Source: CAYFNF01 sp964344485 (lineage in GTDB: Bacteria > Patescibacteriota > Patescibacteriia > UBA9570 > XYC2-FULL-38-9). From it: a DNA stretch of 64,000 nt. The notes under the pieces are model-generated. The model was not told the DNA's origin and did no database searches. It was given only the letters and a program-made list of their open reading frames with translations. Made by a program: the position numbers and the translations under genes. Each line of letters starts with the position of its first letter. Within the stretch, counting starts at the first letter, position 1. The stretch is from NCBI GenBank assembly GCA_964344485.1, contig CAYFNF010000002.1:124001-188000 (forward strand), written 5' to 3'. This document shows positions 34,324 to 43,507 of this stretch, one piece after another.

Positions 34324-36233
34324 AAAAAAATCCTTTTGAATTATATTCAGAAAGTAGCACACTTCGTGTTTCAAAACAGAAGCGCGCGACTGTTATCGAT
34401 GTTGTCTCTCCTCAGCAGGAAGAGCAAGTCACGTTGCGTGTTCCGTCTTCACATTTTTCCATACGAGCGCTATTCATTTTTTTGGCCGTAGTGTGCGTTG
34501 TTCTTTTCTCGTACACGTTCTATCTGCAGATTATTAAAGGGCAGGAATATTTAGCGCAAGCAGAAGGGAATAGAATACATACCTCAATTACAAAAGCAGT
34601 GCGCGGGCTTATCTATGACAGCGATGGAGAGTTACTATTAAAGAACATTCCAAGCTTTAATATTTCGCTCGATGGACAACAGCTTCGCCAATTACACTCA
34701 GAAGAAATTGAAAGTATTGGATCCGAGCTATCTAAAATCACTTCGCTCTCACAAGATAGTATTGACGCACAATTACAAGAAGCGCGTACTTCCGGCCAGA
34801 TAGTAATACTGCAAGACAGTATTGAATATGAACACGCACTGCGACTCATGATTGAAACTCAGCACCTTCCTGGTATCACTATTGATACAGAATATGACCG
34901 TGAGTACTTAGCAGGAGATGCGTTTAGTCACGTCCTTGGATATATCGGTAAGATCACAGAAGAAGAGTATGCGGCTATTAGCGATTCATACCAATTAAAT
35001 GACTCAATCGGAAAAGTTGGTTTGGAACTTTTCTACGAACATACACTGAAAGGAGTGGATGGTGTGCAACAAATCGAAGTAGATTACAGAGGCAAACAGA
35101 AGCAAATTATATCTGACACTGATCCAGAGTCTGGAAACAGTATTCATCTTTCAATCGATCGGGGCTTACAGCAATACATCTATGATACCCTCAAAGACGA
35201 AGTTGAGAGTCGGGGTGTACCTGGAGCAGCTGTGGTTGCATTGGATCCACATACCGGCAAAGTATTGGCGCTGGTAACATATCCATCCTATGATAACAAT
35301 CTTTTTTCAGGAGGTATTTCTCATGAAGACTACGAGCAACTCATGGCTGATGAACGTAATCCATTATTTAACCGTACGATCTCTGGTGAGTACGCTTCAG
35401 GATCGACATTTAAGCCAGTAGTTGCACTCGCAGCATTAGAAGAGGGTGTAATTGATCGTTATACTTCTGTTCAAAGTACAGGCGGAGTACAGATCGACCA
35501 GTATTTTTTCCCGGATTGGAAACAAGGTGGGCACGGACAAACAACAGTTATTAAAGCACTTGCTGAATCTGTAAATACTTTTTTCTATCTCATCGGTGGA
35601 GGAGATAATGAAACTACTACCGGGTTAGGTGTGAAGCGGATAACGGACTATGCTCGTATATGCGGACTTGGTGCCTCTGTTGGGATTGACCTATCAGGCG
35701 AGCAAGAGGGTTTCTTACCATCGAAAGAATGGAAAGAGGAGTGGAAAGATGAAGCATGGTACATTGGAGACACATATCATCTTTCAATTGGACAAGGTGA
35801 CATCTTGGTCACACCTCTACAAGTTGCAGCATATACATCAATCATCGCAAATGGTGGTACGTTTTATCAGCCACATTTAGTTACTGCTATCTCAAATCAA
35901 CACGGAGATGTGGTGACGAGCATGGAACCGGTGGTAATACAGGATCAAGTAGCAAGTGCATCGAATATCTCCATTGTTCAAGCAGGTCTTCGAGAGGCCG
36001 TACTTTCAGGCAGTGCCCGTTCTCTACAAGCGCTACCGTTCTCGAGTGCAGGAAAAACCGGAACCGCACAATTCGGCATTGAAGATAAAACTCATTCTTG
36101 GTTCACGAGCTACGCACCGTATGAATCACCAGAAATCGTCTTAACGGTGTTAGTTGAAGAGGCAGGCGAAGGTAGTGATGTCGCATTACCTATCTCGCGA
36201 AGGATATTACAGCAATATTTTTCATCAAATTGA
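34320..36233 (+). CDS. mrdA: Penicillin-binding protein 2, elongation transpeptidase
   Basis: The 637-residue protein cross-links peptidoglycan in the elongasome. It has a cytoplasmic N-terminus of about 45 residues, one membrane helix (about 49-70) and a pedestal domain with GYIGKITEEEY and YRGKQKQ. The transpeptidase domain has SxxK as STFK in SGSTFKPV, SxN as SVN in AESVNTFFY and KTG in AGKTGTAQFG. All three active-site motifs are present. The last gene of the mre operon; its partner rodA is far away at 61672. The greA promoter -35 overlaps its stop codon. Confidence 0.96.
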   Translation: MKKNPFELYSESSTLRVSKQKRATVIDVVSPQQEEQVTLRVPSSHFSIRALFIFLAVVCVVLFSYTFYLQIIKGQEYLAQAEGNRIHTSITKAVRGLIYDSDGELLLKNIPSFNISLDGQQLRQLHSEEIESIGSELSKITSLSQDSIDAQLQEARTSGQIVILQDSIEYEHALRLMIETQHLPGITIDTEYDREYLAGDAFSHVLGYIGKITEEEYAAISDSYQLNDSIGKVGLELFYEHTLKGVDGVQQIEVDYRGKQKQIISDTDPESGNSIHLSIDRGLQQYIYDTLKDEVESRGVPGAAVVALDPHTGKVLALVTYPSYDNNLFSGGISHEDYEQLMADERNPLFNRTISGEYASGSTFKPVVALAALEEGVIDRYTSVQSTGGVQIDQYFFPDWKQGGHGQTTVIKALAESVNTFFYLIGGGDNETTTGLGVKRITDYARICGLGASVGIDLSGEQEGFLPSKEWKEEWKDEAWYIGDTYHLSIGQGDILVTPLQVAAYTSIIANGGTFYQPHLVTAISNQHGDVVTSMEPVVIQDQVASASNISIVQAGLREAVLSGSARSLQALPFSSAGKTGTAQFGIEDKTHSWFTSYAPYESPEIVLTVLVEEAGEGSDVALPISRRILQQYFSSN

Positions 36234-36257
36234 CATTTTTACTCACTCGGGTACACT
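36230..36257 (+). promoter_or_regulatory. Promoter for greA
   Basis: Perfect -35 TTGACA (36230-36235), overlapping the mrdA stop codon, and -10 TACACT (36252-36257) with a 16-bp spacer. The leader to the ATG at 36286 is about 20 nt. Confidence 0.6.
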
Positions 36258-36285
36258 TATATCTCGAAAGTATATAAAAGGGTCT

Positions 36286-36753
36286 ATGGCAGATAAAAAA
36301 CAATACGTTACAAAGCAAGGACTTAAGAAAATCCAGAATGAACTGGATGAGCTTAAGCAGGTTAAACGCAAAGAGATTGCGGAGAGAATTAGTGAAGCAA
36401 AAGAGTTAGGAGACCTCTCTGAAAATGCAGAATACATTGAAGCAAAGGAAGAACAGGGATTTGTCGAAAGTCGGATCATTGAACTGGAACAGATGCTTAA
36501 GAATACAGAACTAATCTCCACAAAAACCGGTTCTAGCACCGTTCAAGTAGGTTCCACCATCACGGTTGAGTCTGAATCTGGTGACGAGTTAACTTATACG
36601 ATCGTTGGATCATCAGAAGCAAATCCAGAGGAGAAATTAATATCAAATGAATCCCCGTTGGGGTCAGCATTTCTCAAAAAGAAGGTAGGGGAGACTGTAT
36701 CTGTCGAGACACCACAAGGAACTTCAACTTATAGCATAAAAAAGATTCAATAA
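36286..36753 (+). CDS. greA: Transcription elongation factor GreA
   Basis: The 155-residue protein rescues backtracked RNA polymerase by stimulating transcript cleavage. It has the N-terminal coiled coil with the acidic tip LGDLSENAEYIEAKEEQ (about residues 42-58) and a C-terminal FKBP-like domain with GSSEANPEEKLISNESPLG. The ATG at 36286 gives the canonical start; an open frame extending left to 36154 lies within mrdA and is not real. Confidence 0.95.
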   Translation: MADKKQYVTKQGLKKIQNELDELKQVKRKEIAERISEAKELGDLSENAEYIEAKEEQGFVESRIIELEQMLKNTELISTKTGSSTVQVGSTITVESESGDELTYTIVGSSEANPEEKLISNESPLGSAFLKKKVGETVSVETPQGTSTYSIKKIQ

Positions 36754-36757
36754 TATC

Positions 36758-36786
36758 TTGTACGCATCGACGTTCAATGATACAGT
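36758..36786 (+). promoter_or_regulatory. Possible promoter for lysS-serS
   Basis: -35 TTGTAC (36758-36763) and -10 TACAGT (36781-36786) with a 17-bp spacer, leader about 20 nt. A second TACAAT at 36792-36797 makes the exact -10 uncertain. Confidence 0.4.
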
Positions 36787-36812
36787 ATATGTACAATTGA
36801 CTATTTTTACGT

Positions 36813-38288
36813 ATGAATAATTTAGATGAATACGCGCTCAGAAAACAAAAACGTGACCAGCTACATGAGCAAGGAACAAACCCGTACCCTGCTACAGCTA
36901 CACGAACTGTTTGCGTAGACGAGTACCTTAATAATTTTAGCGAGTTAGAAAAACAACAAAAGGTACAGACTCTTGTAGGCCGAATTCGACTACTGCGCAG
37001 TCATGGAAAGATAATATTTTGCCAACTGCAAGACAGAACCGGCACCATGCAAATCGTTCTAACTAAAGACGATATCGGAGAGGATCACTTTACTTTTTTT
37101 AAAGAGTATTTCGACGTAGGTGATTTCATTCAAGCCACTGGCACACCGTTTGTCACAAAAAAAGGGGAGCAATCATTACTTGCATCAGAGGTACTACTGC
37201 TATCGAAAGCCTTGCGCCCACTACCCGCAAAATGGCATGGGCTACAGGATGAAGAAGCTCGTCATCGACTACGATATTTAGATATACTATTTGACCCTGA
37301 ATTAAAAGATCTTTTCAAGAAAAAGAGCGCGTTTTGGAATGCAATGAGAAATTTTCTCGTAGACGAAGGTTTTATTGAAGTAGAAACACCGGTATTGGAG
37401 TTAACACCTGGCGGAGCTGATGCTCAACCGTTTATCACGCATCATAATGCGTTAGATATCGACGTCTACCTACGCATCTCCATGGGTGAACTATGGCAGA
37501 AGCGTCTTATGGTCGCTGGATTTGAAAAGACATTTGAAATTGGTCGTCAGTTTCGCAACGAAGGAGTGAGCCCAGAACACCTGCAAGACTATACGCAAAT
37601 GGAGTTCTACTGGGCGTATGCTGACTATCGTGAAGGTATGAAACTCGTGGAACGACTCTATAAACACTGTATGCAAGAGGCGTTTGGTACACTGCAGTTC
37701 GAAATAAAAGGACAGCAGATCGACTTTGGCCAAGAGTGGGGGACTATCGATTACTGTTCAGAGATACAACAGCAGTTAGACATTGATGTTACAGAAGCAT
37801 CTGAAATGGAACTCGCAAAGAAATGCAAGGAATTACATATTTCAGTTGACTCATCCGCACAACGCGGAAGGCTTATTGACTCACTTTGGAAACACTGCAG
37901 AAAACAGATAGCAGGGCCAGCATTCTTAATCAACCATCCAGTAGAAGTCTCACCATTATCCAAGAGAAAGATCGACAATCCAAAGGTAGTAGAACGTTTT
38001 CAAGTAATTGCAGCTGGGAGTGAGCTCGGAAACGGATACTCAGAACTGAATGATCCAGTAGATCAGGAACAGCGGTTCGAAGAGCAAGCAAAAATGCGAG
38101 AGGCAGGGGATGTAGAAGCTCAAATGCACGATGCAGACTTTGTCGAGGCCCTGGAATACGGTATGCCTCCTACATGTGGATTCGGCGTCAGTGAGCGGTT
38201 ATTCTCATTTCTAGCAGATAAATCAATCCGAGAGTGCGTCGTATTCCCATTACTACGACCAAAAACAAAAGAAGATAACGACGAATAG
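36813..38288 (+). CDS. lysS: Lysyl-tRNA synthetase, class II
   Basis: The 491-residue enzyme has an N-terminal OB-fold anticodon domain (about 55-145, VGRIRLLRSHGKIIF) and a class II core. Motif 1 region is RNFLVDEGFIEVETPVL, motif 2 is FEIGRQFRNEGVSPEHLQDYTQMEFYWAYAD (by position 250-280), and motif 3 with GFGVSERLFSFLAD is near the end. The last motif reads GFGVSERL where most have GIGIDRLVM. serS starts 1 nt after the stop. Confidence 0.93.
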   Translation: MNNLDEYALRKQKRDQLHEQGTNPYPATATRTVCVDEYLNNFSELEKQQKVQTLVGRIRLLRSHGKIIFCQLQDRTGTMQIVLTKDDIGEDHFTFFKEYFDVGDFIQATGTPFVTKKGEQSLLASEVLLLSKALRPLPAKWHGLQDEEARHRLRYLDILFDPELKDLFKKKSAFWNAMRNFLVDEGFIEVETPVLELTPGGADAQPFITHHNALDIDVYLRISMGELWQKRLMVAGFEKTFEIGRQFRNEGVSPEHLQDYTQMEFYWAYADYREGMKLVERLYKHCMQEAFGTLQFEIKGQQIDFGQEWGTIDYCSEIQQQLDIDVTEASEMELAKKCKELHISVDSSAQRGRLIDSLWKHCRKQIAGPAFLINHPVEVSPLSKRKIDNPKVVERFQVIAAGSELGNGYSELNDPVDQEQRFEEQAKMREAGDVEAQMHDADFVEALEYGMPPTCGFGVSERLFSFLADKSIRECVVFPLLRPKTKEDNDE

Positions 38289-38289
38289 T

Positions 38290-39555
38290 ATGTTAGATAT
38301 CAAGTATATACGAGAGCATAGTGCTGAGGTACAGCAAAATGCAAAGCAGAGAAATGTAAAAGTAAACGTAGATAAAATCATCGAGCTCGATGAGCTGATC
38401 CGCAATCACAAGCAGATAGCAGATTCGTTACGCACAAAGAGAAATACACTTGCGGACAAACAGAAAAAGCTCAAAGGCAAAGATAAAGGTTTGATCGAAG
38501 AAGGGAAGAGTATCAAGAAAGAGCTTAGTAACGTCGAAGCTGAGCTTGAGAAGTATCAAGCTGAATTCGACGAGCTACTATCCGCTCTGCCAAATGTCAC
38601 TCACCCAGAAGTGCCAATCGGTGCATCTGATGAAGACAATAAAGAGTTGCGGGTAGTTGGAGAACCAACCAAGTTTGACTTTACACCGAAAGACCATGTG
38701 GAACTTGCAGCTCAACATGACCTACTCGACTTTGAGCGCGCAGCAGATGTGGCAGGCAGTGGATTCTATTTCGTGAAGAATGAAGGAGTGTTGCTAGAAC
38801 TTGCACTTATTCAATACGCGCTGCAGATTGCTCGTTCTCACGGATATGCACCGATGATTCCACCTGATGTTGCGTATCAAGAGATTCTAAATGGAACAGG
38901 GTACAACCCGCGTGGAAATGAGACGCAAATCTATAGTTTGGAAAACACCGACTTGTCGCTGATCGCTACAGCTGAAATTGGAATTGCTGGATATCATAAG
39001 AATCATACATTCTCTCAAGAAGAATTAGCGGTTCCAAAAAAGTATGTTGGACTCTCTCATTGTTTTAGAACAGAAGCAGGTTCATACGGTCGTGAATCTC
39101 ATGGGTTATATCGAGTACATCAATTCACTAAAGTAGAGTTGTTTATCTTCTGCAAGCCAGAGCAGTCCGAAGAGCTTCATCAAGAACTGCTAGCTATCGA
39201 AGAGGAGATAATGGCAGGATTAGAAATACCGTATCGGGTAGTGGACATCTGTACAGGCGATTTAGGTGGGCCAGCATACCGAAAGTACGATATTGAAGCC
39301 TGGATGCCGTTTAGGAATGATTGGGGTGAAGTAACGTCTGCTTCGAATTGTACTGATTACCAGGCACGCCGCCTAGGAATAAAGTATAAAAACGAAAAGA
39401 ATAAAAACGACTTGGTACACACATTGAATGGAACTGCAGTAGCACTGTCGCGAATACCTATCTGTATCCTAGAAAATCACCAACAAAAAGACGGAGTTAT
39501 TCAAATACCAGCTGTGCTACAGCCGTATATGGCAGGAATCCAAACTATCGGGTAG
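38290..39555 (+). CDS. serS: Seryl-tRNA synthetase
   Basis: The 421-residue enzyme has the long N-terminal tRNA-binding coiled coil (about 28-105) and class II core motifs: GTGYNPRG, motif 2 SHCFRTEAGSYGRESHGLYR, the serine-site DICTGDLGGPAYRKYDIEAW and motif 3 LNGTAVALSRIPICILEN. Normal length. It ends tail-to-tail with the FemAB-like gene, only 4 bp apart. Confidence 0.96.
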   Translation: MLDIKYIREHSAEVQQNAKQRNVKVNVDKIIELDELIRNHKQIADSLRTKRNTLADKQKKLKGKDKGLIEEGKSIKKELSNVEAELEKYQAEFDELLSALPNVTHPEVPIGASDEDNKELRVVGEPTKFDFTPKDHVELAAQHDLLDFERAADVAGSGFYFVKNEGVLLELALIQYALQIARSHGYAPMIPPDVAYQEILNGTGYNPRGNETQIYSLENTDLSLIATAEIGIAGYHKNHTFSQEELAVPKKYVGLSHCFRTEAGSYGRESHGLYRVHQFTKVELFIFCKPEQSEELHQELLAIEEEIMAGLEIPYRVVDICTGDLGGPAYRKYDIEAWMPFRNDWGEVTSASNCTDYQARRLGIKYKNEKNKNDLVHTLNGTAVALSRIPICILENHQQKDGVIQIPAVLQPYMAGIQTIG

Positions 39556-39559
39556 TGTG

Positions 39560-40606
39560 TTACCAAAAGCCGCGCTTGATTCTGCGTGCAGTTTCGATAA
39601 TCTTTGTTATGTAGTACTTTGAAGTGAGTGCGTAATCGTGACACGGTAAGAGATCTAAGCGAGAACCTCCGAAGCCAGTTTTAAATGTGGTCACTCCAGC
39701 GAACGGGTGTTTTCTATGTAATATCGGTGATTCCATTTTCTCCTCAGGAACAATGCCCCAAAAATTATACGCAGTGCATCCGCGTTTTTTTGCTTCCTGG
39801 ATCGCAGTCCATTGCAACAAGTACGTTGATGGAACTTTCTGATACTTAGTCAATGATGCCCCGTGATGATATGACGCCATATTGCCGTAAAACATGATTA
39901 TCGAGGCAGCAATGACTGACCCTTTGTATTCAGCGAGTAATAGTGCTACTTGATCGTCTTGAGTGAACGCCTGGACTTGAGATACAAAGTAATCGTCAGT
40001 ATACGGAGTAAATTTGTGTCGCTCTACTGTATCGCGGTGAATTGTTAAAAAATGATCAACATCCGATGGATCGGTGCTCACACGAATAGCTACTCCATCA
40101 CGTCCCGCACGGCGAATCAGATTACGCATAGTTTTTCTCATGCCTTTCATGAGCTCGTCTTCGGAGGGAGTAATGTCCAATATCCAAACGTGTTCAGCAA
40201 GCATATGGATTGGAGCCCGCTTCCAGCCAGCAGCACTGTAGAGCCGTTGATTGGATTCGGAATTCGTTATAAAGGGAGATGATCGAATAAAGTCCACTTG
40301 AAGGTCTCTTCCTTTTTGTGCAAGAAATGCTGTCAGTGCTTGAAAGATGTCATTTGACCACTCTTGCAGCACCGGACCGTATGGCAGGTATAAATAATGA
40401 CCGCGTTTTGCTTTCACTACTGTGTAGAATGCAACTCCAATGAGCTGTTTTCCTCTTCGTACTGCCACGCAATGAGGCTCTTCATTAATCTGCTTGTGCA
40501 GAGTTGTCATGTTCCATGACTGTAAGAACGGCGGGTTAGTCTGCTGCAACAGAAACTCTTCCCATTCCTGCTTTTGAATATCTTCTGATATTTCAATGTC
40601 TTTCAT
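39560..40606 (-). CDS. FemAB/GNAT-type aminoacyl or acyl transferase
   Basis: The 348-residue protein resembles FemAB-like peptidoglycan bridge-forming enzymes, made of two GNAT folds, which use aminoacyl-tRNA to add residues to lipid II stems. Features are the N-terminal LQSWNMTTLHKQ, GHYLYLPYGPVL, MRKTMRNLIRRAGRDGV and the late WTAIQEAKKRGCTAYNFWGIVP with HPFAGVTTFKTGFGG. It lacks an obvious coiled-coil arm. It overlaps the aminotransferase gene and is the last of a four-gene minus-strand operon that includes a MurF-like ligase, which supports a peptidoglycan role. Alternative: an exopolysaccharide-linked GNAT. Confidence 0.8.
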   Translation of the reverse strand: MKDIEISEDIQKQEWEEFLLQQTNPPFLQSWNMTTLHKQINEEPHCVAVRRGKQLIGVAFYTVVKAKRGHYLYLPYGPVLQEWSNDIFQALTAFLAQKGRDLQVDFIRSSPFITNSESNQRLYSAAGWKRAPIHMLAEHVWILDITPSEDELMKGMRKTMRNLIRRAGRDGVAIRVSTDPSDVDHFLTIHRDTVERHKFTPYTDDYFVSQVQAFTQDDQVALLLAEYKGSVIAASIIMFYGNMASYHHGASLTKYQKVPSTYLLQWTAIQEAKKRGCTAYNFWGIVPEEKMESPILHRKHPFAGVTTFKTGFGGSRLDLLPCHDYALTSKYYITKIIETARRIKRGFW

Positions 40607-41864
40607 GATATTGTTGAACTAATGATACTAGGTGTTTTGCATCCTTAACCGATGTTTGAATATTTGTCGGTAGGTTCACTACCGTAGACGTGACTGCCTC
40701 TGCTTTCTCACACATTCCAGGGGAATACCCAACTGATCGTTGATCACTATCTGACGGAGCAATGACTGTTCGATACCAGTTTCCGAGTAATACCCCACGT
40801 TGTTTCATATACTGGAGTAGAGCAGAAGACTCATTCAATTCGATCGTATAGCGTAGTAGATACGGAGTTGTGTCCGTAGCTATTCGTGGCAGTGTAACAT
40901 TCGGTAATGCAGAGAGTGCTTTCGTGTATATATCTGATAGTTGAATGCGGTGTTGATTATAGTCATCTAACTGACTGAGTTGCAATAGCGCGAGTTTAGC
41001 CAACACATTTGGAAATCGTCTGTACTTCTCCTGTGTGCCTGTTTTTTCCTTTGATGAAAGAACTAACGGTATACAGTGTAACTGCCGACTTATTGCAATC
41101 AAGATCTTACCCAGGGATAGCGTGTAGTACAATCGTTTTGCGATTGCGAATATTATAATGTGCAGCAATCGCTGTTTGATCCAAATCAGTGAAGGGTACT
41201 TTGCGCTTTTCCATAATCTGTTAAGCTGTTGCCCATACTCTGGATGATGAACAATAGCCATACCACCAGAGACAGTTGATATCGCTTTGTCTCGGCCAAA
41301 AGAAAACATCGCAGCGTCTCCAAACGTTCCGATCTCTTTATCTTTGTATCGCGCTCCAATGCTATGAGCGCAGTCTTCAATCAATAATACGTTATTTGTT
41401 TTACAGATCTCGATGATTCTATCCATTTGTGCGGGCTGGCCGAATGTATGCTGTACAATAACTGCTGTTGGTTTTGAGCATTGCTGTATCTGTTCCTCAA
41501 GATCATTCGGATCCATATTATATGTATCATCAATATCAACATACACAGGCACTGCAGACGCGGCAATAATACTGTTCGGCACTACAACGCACGTAAAACT
41601 TTGAATCAGAATTTCATCACCGTCCTGAATCCCAAGTGCCTCTAATACCAACTGCAATGCCGAGCGTCCATTGTCAAACGATTTCGCAAATGAAACGTGA
41701 AACCGATTCTTAAAATAATCCTCCAGTTCTTGCACTGCAGTTCCGCGAGTCCAACTGAACCATGAAAGTGGATTCAGCAAATGCCGAAGTGCAAATCCAA
41801 CATCTTTGCTCGTTGTGTTTGGCGAAAGTTCGCAAGCGATCGGTTTTTGAAACAGTGACGGCAT
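40593..41864 (-). CDS. DegT/DnrJ/EryC1-type PLP aminotransferase
   Basis: The protein is about 423 residues, a fold-type I PLP enzyme of the sugar aminotransferase group. Motifs are FDNGRSALQLVLEAL, SFTCVVVPNSIIAASAVPVYVD, EDCAHSIGARYKDKEIGTFGD and the PLP lysine in FSFGRDKAIS followed by TVSGGMAIV. These enzymes aminate keto-sugars, with surface glycans the usual destination. I chose the ATG at 41864, 4 nt after the preceding stop; a longer frame to 41915 lies within the MurF-like gene. Overlaps the FemAB-like start by 14 nt. Confidence 0.85.
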   Translation of the reverse strand: MPSLFQKPIACELSPNTTSKDVGFALRHLLNPLSWFSWTRGTAVQELEDYFKNRFHVSFAKSFDNGRSALQLVLEALGIQDGDEILIQSFTCVVVPNSIIAASAVPVYVDIDDTYNMDPNDLEEQIQQCSKPTAVIVQHTFGQPAQMDRIIEICKTNNVLLIEDCAHSIGARYKDKEIGTFGDAAMFSFGRDKAISTVSGGMAIVHHPEYGQQLNRLWKSAKYPSLIWIKQRLLHIIIFAIAKRLYYTLSLGKILIAISRQLHCIPLVLSSKEKTGTQEKYRRFPNVLAKLALLQLSQLDDYNQHRIQLSDIYTKALSALPNVTLPRIATDTTPYLLRYTIELNESSALLQYMKQRGVLLGNWYRTVIAPSDSDQRSVGYSPGMCEKAEAVTSTVVNLPTNIQTSVKDAKHLVSLVQQYHERH

Positions 41865-41868
41865 TGTG

Positions 41869-43506
41869 CTATTCAAATAAATACTTAAGGATGGATTGGT
41901 GGATGCGCCCTTCAATGAGGATTACATCTTTGTCAGTCACATCTTGAAGTTGTTCAATGACTTGCTGTGGTTTTTCATTAACGATAATTTGCTGCTCTTG
42001 CAGACCTCCAGATTTCGCAGCTTCCTGTAACGGTGTCGCAAAATCTCGCTTGGTAATAATAAGCTTATCCGCAATTTCGCCAGCACGCGTCCCAACATTG
42101 CGGTGATGCGAATCGGTCTCAGAGCCTAACTCTTGCATACCTGGAGTAATAATGATCTTCCGCTGTTCATCAAAAAGTTGCAGGTAATCAATTGCTGCTA
42201 AAAATCCGTCTGGATTCGCATTATAGTGATCATCAACTATCATGCAATGATTCACCCCTGAACGTAGATGCATTGTGCCTTCTACGGATTTCAATTTCTC
42301 AATCCCGGAGCAGATCTCGTCTAACGATAATCCCAGATGATCTGCGACTGTTGCTGCTGCTAATACCGATGGCAGGACCTGCTGACCATGCAGTCTTGTA
42401 TATGTCTGCTTCTTGTTCTTCTGAATATGCAAGGTCATTTGAATCTCACGAGGTTGTACTACAACGTCTGAAGCGTAACAGTGCGCAATATCATCCACAG
42501 AGAAGTACTTCTTTATTGCTCGTGAACGTTCCATTATCTCAATACAGGAATTGTTATTTTTATTCACGACTGCTAGTCCAGACTTCGGTAGCGCCTCAAG
42601 AAGCTCTGCTTTAGTGTTTTTAATAGTCTCCAAACTTCCAAATAGAGCAAGATGCTGTTCATTAATAGCAGTAACTACTCCAATAATCGGTGAAACTAAA
42701 TCGCAGATTGCTTTTATCTCCCCGGATTTATAAGCTCCCATCTCTACTATAAACACATCATGTGACTCATCTAGCTGGTTGAGTATGGTTTGAGCGACCC
42801 CTATGTCAACGTTGATATTCTTGGGCGTAGAAAGAACTGAAAATTTCTGTTCAAGGATGGTTTGTAAATAGTGCTTCGTAGAGGTTTTTCCGTAGCTGCC
42901 AGTAATACCGATAACAATCGGTTGTAGATGATCGATTTTCTCCTTGGCCTGTTGCATAATCCTTCTTTTTTGCATAGAGGTAACTGGCTGCAACAAAAAC
43001 ACCCACATACTCACAACAAGAGGGGAGAGCGCAAGACAAATAATTGTACCGATAAACCATCCCGTGGCCATGTCGAGCACATAGAGCGCTATACATAAAG
43101 TTAACACCGTTATGCTAGTGATGATGATCGCCTTTGCGGTCCATACTGGAGTAATTCGCCATCGCATATACTGAGCGCCTTCGAACAATAAGATGGCGAG
43201 AAAAAAAGCAACGATGCTATATCCCATAATAGATCCAAAGAGATCAAAAGTTGCTTGACTCGGTAATACGAAAATAATCACCGCTATCAACAGGAGCAAC
43301 TCGGCAATTGTTGAAGTATTCAGCGTAGCTTTTTTTCCAGACCGAGTAGATAAAAAATCCAACATGCGATCTGTACGGTACTCTTTGAGTTGCCAAATAT
43401 AGGTCCAGTATAGAGTTTTTCCAATTACCACTATAAAAAATAAGATGATAACTACTACATAAAACACCGTGATCAGAAATGAGTTTGAAAATAGTATATC
43501 AGTCAT
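41869..43506 (-). CDS. Membrane-anchored MurF-like ligase
   Basis: The 545-residue protein has about 190 N-terminal residues with five or so transmembrane helices. A Mur ligase centre follows with the ATP loop GSYGKTST (203-210), NINVDIGVAQTILN and VEMGAYKSGEIKAICDLV. The C-terminal ligase domain has DDHYNANPDGFLAAI and TPGMQELG. MurF normally adds D-Ala-D-Ala to the UDP-linked tripeptide and has a UDP-substrate N-terminal domain; here that domain is replaced by membrane helices. The substrate may therefore be lipid-linked or different. Lies 1 nt after the hydrolase gene in the same operon. Confidence 0.85.
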   Translation of the reverse strand: MTDILFSNSFLITVFYVVVIILFFIVVIGKTLYWTYIWQLKEYRTDRMLDFLSTRSGKKATLNTSTIAELLLLIAVIIFVLPSQATFDLFGSIMGYSIVAFFLAILLFEGAQYMRWRITPVWTAKAIIITSITVLTLCIALYVLDMATGWFIGTIICLALSPLVVSMWVFLLQPVTSMQKRRIMQQAKEKIDHLQPIVIGITGSYGKTSTKHYLQTILEQKFSVLSTPKNINVDIGVAQTILNQLDESHDVFIVEMGAYKSGEIKAICDLVSPIIGVVTAINEQHLALFGSLETIKNTKAELLEALPKSGLAVVNKNNNSCIEIMERSRAIKKYFSVDDIAHCYASDVVVQPREIQMTLHIQKNKKQTYTRLHGQQVLPSVLAAATVADHLGLSLDEICSGIEKLKSVEGTMHLRSGVNHCMIVDDHYNANPDGFLAAIDYLQLFDEQRKIIITPGMQELGSETDSHHRNVGTRAGEIADKLIITKRDFATPLQEAAKSGGLQEQQIIVNEKPQQVIEQLQDVTDKDVILIEGRIHQSILKYLFE

Positions 43507-43507
43507 A

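Noticed and set aside
36154..36285. N-terminal extension of GreA
   Set aside because: The 44 extra residues are the mrdA 3' end and greA promoter read in another frame; the ATG at 36286 gives the conserved start.
41413..43096. Plus-strand and alternative-frame ORFs inside the MurF-like/aminotransferase genes
   Set aside because: They overlap well-supported genes and show no family signatures.
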